From Pseudoalteromonas ulvae UL12 (GTDB taxonomy: Bacteria; Pseudomonadota; Gammaproteobacteria; Enterobacterales; Alteromonadaceae), in contig NZ_AQHJ01000021.1 of assembly GCF_014925405.1 (NCBI RefSeq), forward strand, positions 6,468 to 70,467: DNA of 64,000 nucleotides. Reading direction: 5' to 3'. Of this stretch, positions 58,741 to 64,000 are shown piece after piece. The first letter of the stretch is position 1, and the number at the start of each line of letters is the position of its first letter. Under the pieces are notes generated by a model. That model made no database searches. It had not been told where the DNA came from and worked only from the letters and a program-made list of their open reading frames with translations. The translations under genes and the position numbers were made by a program.

Positions 58741-58759
58741 TTCTACATGTAGAAACCTA
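58736..58759. repeat. Extended palindrome containing TTCTACATGTAGAA (copy 8)
   Basis: The 14-bp core at 58741-58754 lies in a 24-bp perfect palindrome (58736-58759) at the end of the RHH gene. It is the most symmetrical copy. Confidence 0.82.
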
Positions 58760-58984
58760 ATGTGTATCTGTGTTTTTTTTGTTTGGTGGATTTACGACCT
58801 GAATTGACGCTTGAACTACTGCTTCTCTGGCAAATAAAGAGCGCTTTTTACCTGTGAGTTTAACCGCATCTTCGAATATTTGGTTTTGTTCGTCATTAAG
58901 GTTTAATGTGAAACGCGGGTGTAATTTATCTTCGTCTGATTTTTGCGGAGCACCCCGACCTTTCTTTACTTCATCGTCTGTCAT
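58757..58984 (-). CDS. Ribbon-helix-helix-type protein, 75 aa (first copy)
   Basis: ATG start. LHPRFTLNLNDEQNQIFEDA (strand then helix) and KKRSLFAREAVVQASIQV (helix) fit a ribbon-helix-helix DNA-binding domain, with a charged disordered N-terminus (KGRGAPQKSDEDK). Such proteins act as plasmid partition or copy regulators and could bind the palindromes. An identical copy lies at 61609. Confidence 0.75.
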   Translation of the reverse strand: MTDDEVKKGRGAPQKSDEDKLHPRFTLNLNDEQNQIFEDAVKLTGKKRSLFAREAVVQASIQVVNPPNKKNTDTH

Positions 58985-59068
58985 AGCCTTCTTTACCGAT
59001 AAATTAGTGAATTAAAACTGTGCTTATTTTAACACTGGTAAGGAAGGCTATTTGGTATATAAAATAAT

Positions 59069-59303
59069 TTAGTCTATACCACCTGCTCTGCGAATTTGCT
59101 TTTGATGCACCAGGTTGAATACTTCGAGGAACCTACGCCAATTGCTATATCTCAAGGTTTTAGTCCTGGGTTTTCCTTTTTTACCTGTTTTGGGGTTATG
59201 GGATACGTGGTCGATTGCTCTTGAACTTGCAAGAAACTTTAATGTTTCTGTGTTAATTCCTAGCAGCATACTTAACTCGCCAAAAGTAAAACCAGTCCAA
59301 AAT
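59069..59303 (-). pseudogene. 3' fragment of the HTH-repeat gene (from duplication)
   Basis: The coding frame matches the last 78 or so codons of the gene at 61921-63090 exactly (FTFGELSMLLGINTETLKFL and onward) and then runs into unrelated duplicated DNA at 59304. No start or ribosome site belongs to it. It is the truncated leftover at the duplication boundary. A short internal ATG at 59269 is open but unlikely to be used. Confidence 0.82.
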
Positions 59304-59566
59304 TGATGTGTCGGAGGGGCCGTGGCCCCCAGGCAAATGTTGAGGCGCTGAAAGCCCGAGCAATTTGACTTTAGAGGGGGAGTGAAACGACCACCATTAC
59401 CCCGCCGCGACTTTGGAGCGGTGGCAAAAATAGGCTTTGCTTGTGATGTGACATAGCTAGATCGTCAGATCATTTTAATATCGATTTAGATCAAAAGTTC
59501 GAATAATTTTTTTGTTGTCATGTGTTGAAATCGAAGTAGCACGATAGTCGTTCAAGTTCGAATATT

Positions 59567-59632
59567 GAGTTATCCATCATGCGCCCACTACAGACCGGAG
59601 GAATAATCTGTCGTGGCAATTGTGGGTAACTC
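59567..59632. repeat. 65-bp imperfect hairpin element (copy C)
   Basis: Identical to copy B. Confidence 0.75.
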
Positions 59633-59635
59633 TGC

Positions 59636-59649
59636 TTCTACATGTAGAA
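59636..59649. repeat. 14-bp palindrome TTCTACATGTAGAA (copy 9)
   Basis: Identical to copy 7 by duplication. Confidence 0.8.
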
Positions 59650-59732
59650 TACAAAGCTGGATAGATTAAATATTTTTAGTCCCCCTTTATTCAAAAATAG
59701 ATAGGTATACTGTTTGTGATTGTTAAGTAATA

Positions 59733-59751
59733 ACGAAATTTTGATTATCGT
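59733..59751 (+). promoter_or_regulatory. Leader hairpin (copy 16, duplicated)
   Basis: Identical to the hairpin at 56881. Confidence 0.85.
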
Positions 59752-59766
59752 AAAGAGGAAAATATC

Positions 59767-60132
59767 ATGACTGATTCAAATACATCTAAAGACTTTATCG
59801 GCACAACTGCTTTTGGTTATTTCAAAAAACTTTCAGTATTACCTAGTGGTACTGAAGTTGCAGAAATTTCATTAATGGCTGGTGAAGACAAAGGCGGTAA
59901 AACACGTTACTTAAATGGTAGTTTTATCGTTTCTGATAAAACAGAAGGTCTTCGTGGTGCTGAGCGTCAACTTAAGGAAGCTCAAGCTGCTAAAGCTGAC
60001 GCGGCAGTTCTTGTTGTAGTCCAAGTTAAGGATTTACACGGAGAGCCGTCTAAAGCCAAAAAGTCAGATGCGCTTTATGTTAACTATCGTGGTTTGTTGC
60101 AAAGTGTTCGCGTACACACCAAGAAAAGCTAA
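59767..60132 (+). CDS. DUF3577/STY4534-like ICE protein (second copy)
   Basis: Identical in sequence to 56915-57280, including its leader hairpin and terminator at 60153-60177. If real, the duplication doubles its gene dosage. Confidence 0.65.
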   Translation: MTDSNTSKDFIGTTAFGYFKKLSVLPSGTEVAEISLMAGEDKGGKTRYLNGSFIVSDKTEGLRGAERQLKEAQAAKADAAVLVVVQVKDLHGEPSKAKKSDALYVNYRGLLQSVRVHTKKS

Positions 60133-60188
60133 TTAAAGTAACCTGAATAAAGAAACCGGCTTATGCCGGTTTTTTTCTGTCTAAAATG

Positions 60189-61277
60189 TTATTGTTGGTA
60201 TTGCATTAGCTGCCCTTCAAGTTTGGCGCAAACCTTATGAGAGTCACTTAACTCTGACTGGGCTTTGTTTAAGAATGTTTCGCACTTATCTAATTCTTTA
60301 GTTAAGGTGTCTACGCGGCTCTGTGTACGAATATTTAATGAATTAATTTCGTCTAGCTTAGCCTGAAGCTCAGAGGCTTCTGATGATTTCAAATCTACTT
60401 GTTCAATGAGTGATTCAATTTTGGCGTCTGCCTTAGCGCTTGCTTGTTGTAGCTGCTCGTTCTTAGCTGCTGCAGCTTCAATTGCCTGACTTTGTTTCTC
60501 TACCTGCTTGGTAAGAGATTCTATTGTTGAACCGGCTTTTGTGTTTGTTTTCTGAAGCTGTTCAATATTTGCTTTTGAGGTCGATATTTCTTTGTTTTTC
60601 TGATCTAACTGTTGAGTTAAAGACTCGACATGCCCCAGGGCTTTTGCTTTTTCAGATTCAGCCAGGTTCAATGCTTTTTGCATTTCTGATATTTGAACTT
60701 GTTGTTTTGCTAATCGTTCATCACGCTCAGCTACAGAGGATAGAGCTGCCTTTGTTTCGCTATTAGCTACATCTAGCGAGGCTTTTAGTTGACTCCCAAT
60801 TTTGTTTGCGTGAGTAAGCTCTTCCTGCTTCTCAGATATTACCTCCAATGCATCTTCAAGTTGCTCAAAGGCTTTGTCCTGCTCTTCAATAGAATCTGCC
60901 TCACGCTTGGCCGCATTTGCCGCGTGTTCGTTTGCTTCAATTATTGCCTTATTAAGTCTTTGTTCAACAGTGTGGTGAGCATGGTCGTTAATCTGGTGAA
61001 CTAACTTTTCAACATCGCCAAGGATTACAGATAACATTTCAGACACTTCAGGAGGTAATTCCTGATGAATAATAGTTTGTTCAAGTAATTCAGGAACTGT
61101 AGGGGCCAAAATCCTTCCATCCGACTCAAGTGCTTTATATACGTCCATCAATGCTGATGGACGGCCTGTACCCACTTTATTGCGTAAGGATGTGCCGTTT
61201 ATGTTCTTGCCTTCGGCTAATAAGTTGTTGGCTGCATCAATTACCTGCTGATCTGTAAAAGCTCTTTCTCTGGCCAT
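60189..61277 (-). CDS. kfrA: KfrA-like protein (second copy)
   Basis: Identical to 57337-58425. Its operator repeats are at 61303-61360. Two identical copies would probably titrate the same operators. Confidence 0.88.
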   Translation of the reverse strand: MARERAFTDQQVIDAANNLLAEGKNINGTSLRNKVGTGRPSALMDVYKALESDGRILAPTVPELLEQTIIHQELPPEVSEMLSVILGDVEKLVHQINDHAHHTVEQRLNKAIIEANEHAANAAKREADSIEEQDKAFEQLEDALEVISEKQEELTHANKIGSQLKASLDVANSETKAALSSVAERDERLAKQQVQISEMQKALNLAESEKAKALGHVESLTQQLDQKNKEISTSKANIEQLQKTNTKAGSTIESLTKQVEKQSQAIEAAAAKNEQLQQASAKADAKIESLIEQVDLKSSEASELQAKLDEINSLNIRTQSRVDTLTKELDKCETFLNKAQSELSDSHKVCAKLEGQLMQYQQ

Positions 61278-61302
61278 GTTGCCCCTCGTTCATAGAATAG
61301 TA

Positions 61303-61360
61303 ATGTTTGTATGTTTGTAATATAACAAACAAACAAATGAAAAACAAACAAACAAACAAT
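61303..61360. promoter_or_regulatory. KfrA operator repeats (second copy)
   Basis: Same GTTTGT/ACAAAC clusters as at 58451-58508. Confidence 0.7.
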
Positions 61361-61587
61361 AAATATGAGTGAAATTTAATCATTAATTTCTTTCAATTAA
61401 CACCATCTTTTATTAGGGAAATAAATTATTAAATTACAATGGGTTACACGTAAATGAATTTGTTTAGTAATTATTTGTGTTGATTGGATATAAATCCTAG
61501 TCGATATATGTAATAGGGTTGTGGCGTTTGGTTCAGGTGTTTTTTGTAAAACAGAAATAAGAGGGGGAGTTGTCTTGCAGAAAGAGG

Positions 61588-61611
61588 TAGGTTTCTACAT
61601 GTAGAAACCTA
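61588..61611. repeat. Extended palindrome containing TTCTACATGTAGAA (copy 10)
   Basis: Duplicate of 58736-58759. Confidence 0.82.
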
Positions 61612-61836
61612 ATGTGTATCTGTGTTTTTTTTGTTTGGTGGATTTACGACCTGAATTGACGCTTGAACTACTGCTTCTCTGGCAAATAAAGAGCGCTTTT
61701 TACCTGTGAGTTTAACCGCATCTTCGAATATTTGGTTTTGTTCGTCATTAAGGTTTAATGTGAAACGCGGGTGTAATTTATCTTCGTCTGATTTTTGCGG
61801 AGCACCCCGACCTTTCTTTACTTCATCGTCTGTCAT
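61609..61836 (-). CDS. Ribbon-helix-helix-type protein (second copy)
   Basis: Identical to 58757-58984; lies just downstream of the intact HTH-repeat gene, 84 nt away, and may be co-transcribed with it. This is the arrangement expected before the duplication. Confidence 0.75.
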   Translation of the reverse strand: MTDDEVKKGRGAPQKSDEDKLHPRFTLNLNDEQNQIFEDAVKLTGKKRSLFAREAVVQASIQVVNPPNKKNTDTH

Positions 61837-61920
61837 AGCCTTCTTTACCGATAAATTAGTGAATTAAAACTGTGCTTATTTTAACACTGGTAAGGAAGGC
61901 TATTTGGTATATAAAATAAT

Positions 61921-63090
61921 TTAGTCTATACCACCTGCTCTGCGAATTTGCTTTTGATGCACCAGGTTGAATACTTCGAGGAACCTACGCCAATTGCTAT
62001 ATCTCAAGGTTTTAGTCCTGGGTTTTCCTTTTTTACCTGTTTTGGGGTTATGGGATACGTGGTCGATTGCTCTTGAACTTGCAAGAAACTTTAATGTTTC
62101 TGTGTTAATTCCTAGCAGCATACTTAACTCGCCAAAAGTAAAACCAGTCCAAAATAACATCGCTCTTAATTCTAGCGGTTCAGGTGGTGCGTATTCTACT
62201 GTGGTGATAGGATAATGAGGCTTAGCTTTGTTTCTAAAAACCCTAGAACGCATATCTCCGCTTAGTTCATCTTCGTAATCAGCCGCGTAAAATTGGCGTA
62301 ATTCTTCAAGTGGCGGTTTTTCATCTTCGTAACCACCTTCTTTTGCTTTATCACGCCATTCCTTGTATGGGGAACGATAGGTGAATTCAGGGCTTAAAGC
62401 AGACTCTTTAATAGATGGAACCTTTGTAATATATGTGGAGTCTTTTATGCCTAGAGCTTTTCTTATTGCTTGCCATTCACCTACATCGAGTGACACCTGG
62501 GCTGAGTGAATATTAGTTAAAGAAAAGTCATGCTTAGGGGTAACATATTCCAAATCATCATTGATGATCGTATCCCCTCTATGAACATTATCAATAAGCT
62601 TATTAAGATTTACACCGGACTCTTCTGAAACACTTTCAACACTACGCCCAGACAAGCCGATTAATAAGTAAAGCTCATGTTTTGTAGGTAGAATAACGGA
62701 TGTTTCTAACACCTCTTCTCGCACATCTGCAAAACGAGGCTTAATGATCAAGCGTTCTATAATACCTGCTGACTCAACTAACATCCCCCACATATTGCTA
62801 GGAACTCTAGCGCCATTCTCATACGCAGTTTGTGAGATCATGCCATTGAAGTTACGGTTATCAATTGATAGCCACCGGCATATATCACCTGTACTCATAC
62901 CGGTTACTTCTTTGAAGTGGCCGTAATCGTATGGTGTGGGAGCTTCGTACTTAGGGTTTTGTTTTAAAAAACCTTTAGGGTTTGTATAGAAGGGTTGCTG
63001 TAAGCATTCGGGTCTGAAGCTTTGGAAAGCAGTGCTATCTCGGCCAAGACCAAAATGTTGCTGTAAGAATTCTGAAATTGAACTATTCAT
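61921..63090 (-). CDS. HTH-repeat protein, 389 aa, possible replication or regulatory protein
   Basis: Start at ATG 63090 with TTGGAGATAC upstream; an upstream start at 63144 has no ribosome site. At least three similar helix-rich segments: GMSTGDICRWLSIDNRNFNG, LIGLSGRSVESVSEESGVNL and FTFGELSMLLGINTETLKFL, each like the HTH of regulators. The C-terminus is basic (KTGKKGKPRTKTLRY). I do not recognise a known replication initiator family, yet place beside tandem repeats and KfrA fits a maintenance role. Confidence 0.7.
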   Translation of the reverse strand: MNSSISEFLQQHFGLGRDSTAFQSFRPECLQQPFYTNPKGFLKQNPKYEAPTPYDYGHFKEVTGMSTGDICRWLSIDNRNFNGMISQTAYENGARVPSNMWGMLVESAGIIERLIIKPRFADVREEVLETSVILPTKHELYLLIGLSGRSVESVSEESGVNLNKLIDNVHRGDTIINDDLEYVTPKHDFSLTNIHSAQVSLDVGEWQAIRKALGIKDSTYITKVPSIKESALSPEFTYRSPYKEWRDKAKEGGYEDEKPPLEELRQFYAADYEDELSGDMRSRVFRNKAKPHYPITTVEYAPPEPLELRAMLFWTGFTFGELSMLLGINTETLKFLASSRAIDHVSHNPKTGKKGKPRTKTLRYSNWRRFLEVFNLVHQKQIRRAGGID

Positions 63091-63184
63091 AATGTATCTC
63101 CAATATATGCGATGAACTTTTTTTCTCGCTACGTGATGAATCATACATTATTTTCGGTATACTGGTGTCGTTGATATAAAAAAA

Positions 63185-63203
63185 GCGAAGCATTAGCTAT
63201 CGC
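63185..63203 (+). promoter_or_regulatory. Leader hairpin (copy 17)
   Basis: GCGAAGCATTAGCTATCGC, loop ATTA. GGTATACTGG at about 63156 is the likely -10. Here 110 nt, containing a second hairpin, separate it from the start codon. Confidence 0.88.
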
Positions 63204-63239
63204 GAATTAGATATTACTTAGCACGACATAGTGTTTGCT

Positions 63240-63296
63240 GGCTAATACACCACGAAAGAGCCTTATTGGAAAAGGGTTTTTTCGGGTGTATTAGTC
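63240..63296 (+). promoter_or_regulatory. Long leader hairpin
   Basis: CTAATACACC (63242-63251) pairs with GGTGTATTAG (63285-63294); inside, CGAAA/TTTCG and CCTT/AAGG continue the stem with small internal loops. It sits 17 nt before ATG 63314 and may control its translation. Confidence 0.65.
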
Positions 63297-63313
63297 AAAT
63301 AAAGGTGAATATT

Positions 63314-63490
63314 ATGTACGAACTAGGACTTATAACTGCTGATTTCATCAGCACAATTGTTTTTCAATGCGCTTTGCCTATTGGCATTCTTACATGGAAA
63401 TGGATGCGTATTAGGGCAAATCGAACAGTTGATTACACAAAAGTTAAGCGAGCTAATTTAGCATCGCAAATGAGGAGCAACTATGTGTAA
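63314..63490 (+). CDS. Small membrane protein, 58 aa
   Basis: ATG 63314 with AAAGGTGAAT upstream; the longer frame from 63266 runs through the hairpin. One or two membrane helices (ELGLITADFISTIVFQCALP; PIGILTWKWM) with a basic C-terminal tail (RIRANRTVDYTKVKRA). No family recognised. The next small gene overlaps its stop. Confidence 0.66.
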   Translation: MYELGLITADFISTIVFQCALPIGILTWKWMRIRANRTVDYTKVKRANLASQMRSNYV

Positions 63491-63614
63491 CTTCTGCAAG
63501 TGTTTTAATGACGGTATTTGCTCGAACTTTTGTCTGAAGACAAAAGCCCAAAAGAGAGAGTACTTAACAAAGCTCATTGCGGAAGTTAAGTTAAACAAAG
63601 AAGTGAGAGGTTGA
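63483..63614 (+). CDS. Cys-rich small protein, 43 aa
   Basis: ATG 63483 overlaps the previous stop, with AGGAG five bases upstream. Sequence begins MCNFCKCFNDGICSNFC (six Cys in 17 residues, suited to a metal site) and continues with a basic helix, KTKAQKREYLTKLIAEVKLN. Translationally coupled to the membrane protein, with a terminator right after it. No family recognised. Confidence 0.7.
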   Translation: MCNFCKCFNDGICSNFCLKTKAQKREYLTKLIAEVKLNKEVRG

Positions 63615-63640
63615 TTTTTATCAACACTCACTTTTTTTTT
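63602..63640 (+). terminator. Intrinsic terminator
   Basis: AGTGAG-a-GGTTGAT and ATCAAC-a-CTCACT with ten T following, overlapping the last codons. Confidence 0.85.
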
Positions 63641-63651
63641 GTGGGTTATTG

Positions 63652-64000
63652 CTACAAATCGCCCACGCTGTAGCTTTGCAAGCGTCCGGATTCAATTACT
63701 ACAAATCGCCCACGTTGTAGCTCTGCAAGCGTCCGGATTCAATTACTACAAATCGCCCACGTTGCAGCCTTGCAAGCGTCCGGATTCAATTACTACAAAT
63801 CGCCCACGTTGTAGCTATGCAAACGTCCTGATTCAATTACCACAAATCGCCCACGTTGTAGCTCTGCAAGCGTCCTGATTCAATTGCTACATATCGCCCA
63901 CGTTGTAGCTATGCAAACGTCCTGATTCAATTGCTACATATCGCCCACGTTGTAGCTCTGCAAGCGTCCTGATTCAATTGCTACATATCGCCCACGTTGT
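63652..64000. repeat. 47-bp tandem repeats (7.4 copies, running off the window)
   Basis: Unit starts CTACAAATCGCCCACG. Each unit has CTACAA and TTGTAG arms around ten bases, plus GCAAGCGTCC and GATTCAATT. Units start at 63652, 63699, 63746, 63793, 63840, 63887, 63934 and 63981, with a few base differences. They have no spacers. Candidate iterons or a partition site. Confidence 0.85.

Larger units (their letters stand above)
56452..59303. repeat. 2852-bp exact tandem duplication, first copy
   Basis: Sequence from 56452 to 59303 is repeated with no difference that I found at 59304-62155. It carries the 65-bp hairpin, palindromes, leader hairpin, DUF3577-like gene, kfrA, RHH gene and the 3' end of the HTH-repeat gene. 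The boundary falls inside the branched structure on the left and inside the HTH-repeat gene on the right. Confidence 0.9.
59304..62155. repeat. 2852-bp exact tandem duplication, second copy
   Basis: Begins directly after the first copy. Its left edge lacks the outer arm of the branched structure; its right end continues into the intact HTH-repeat gene. Confidence 0.9.

Noticed and set aside
63639..63878. Open frame through the 47-bp repeats
   Set aside because: It only reflects the repeat period avoiding stops in one frame; it has no ribosome site and a repetitive product.
63652..64000. CRISPR array
   Set aside because: Units are contiguous, without unique spacers, and no cas gene is present.
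1..64000. Conjugative relaxase (MOB_H TraI or other)
   Set aside because: I looked for HUH or HD-type relaxase motifs in all large proteins and found none; it must lie outside the window.
1..64000. tRNA or rRNA genes
   Set aside because: I saw no tRNA cloverleaf pattern with a conserved T arm and no rRNA-like sequence.

Overview
The window is AT-rich and reads as part of a large conjugative element (plasmid or integrative conjugative element) from a gammaproteobacterium. The evidence is a nearly complete genomic-island-type (MPF_G, PFGI-1/ICEHin1056-like) type IV secretion system, a thin type IV pilus cluster of the IncI/R64 kind, a TraT exclusion lipoprotein, a KfrA-like protein and two tyrosine recombinases. 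A marine host (Vibrionales/Alteromonadales) is only a guess from composition. No relaxase, ParA/ParB pair or recognised replication initiator lies in the window, so plasmid versus integrated state cannot be decided.

Layout. 1-2.85 kb holds four unrecognised, mostly acidic proteins. 2.9-10.9 kb (operon 1) encodes topoisomerase III, PilL-like and PFL_4693/4695-type proteins, a lytic transglycosylase, the TraD coupling ATPase and a membrane protein. 10.9-18.6 kb (operon 2) encodes the pilin-like and core-channel proteins, ending in the TraC/VirB4 ATPase. 18.6-30.8 kb (operon 3) is the type IV pilus set: secretin, prepilins, ATPase, platform protein, accessory proteins and a putative adhesin. 30.9-37.1 kb holds TraT, then the remaining mating-pair genes (PFL_4709, 4710, 4711 and TraG-N types). 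The three large operons share an A/T-rich dyad just upstream of their -10 boxes, which suggests co-regulation.

37.1-54.2 kb is an accessory array of small, mostly one-gene units: AT-rich promoter, a 19-nt hairpin in the 5' leader, Shine-Dalgarno, ORF, intrinsic terminator. The hairpin recurs 17 times (15 independent copies in the array and beyond, one more duplicated) with compensatory base changes in both stem halves and a constant unpaired A. This looks like a real cis-regulatory RNA family controlling a dispersed regulon and is the main discovery here. Array products include a PP-loop PAPS-reductase-like protein, a J-domain-like protein, a DUF3560 protein with a methyltransferase, an RMF/CrpP-like protein, a zinc-finger DUF3268-like protein and many unknowns. 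A tyrosine recombinase (49.5-50.2 kb, minus strand) interrupts it.

54.3-64 kb is a maintenance-type region: an integrase operon, a large branched inverted-repeat structure, a DUF3577-like gene, kfrA with its operator repeats, a ribbon-helix-helix gene and an HTH-repeat protein. A 2852-bp stretch here is exactly tandemly duplicated, leaving a truncated copy of the last gene. The window ends in at least seven 47-bp tandem repeats. Across the whole window a 14-bp palindrome, TTCTACATGTAGAA, occurs ten times perfectly (two by duplication) and once with one mismatch, which suggests an element-wide DNA-binding protein. No tRNA, rRNA or CRISPR array was seen.
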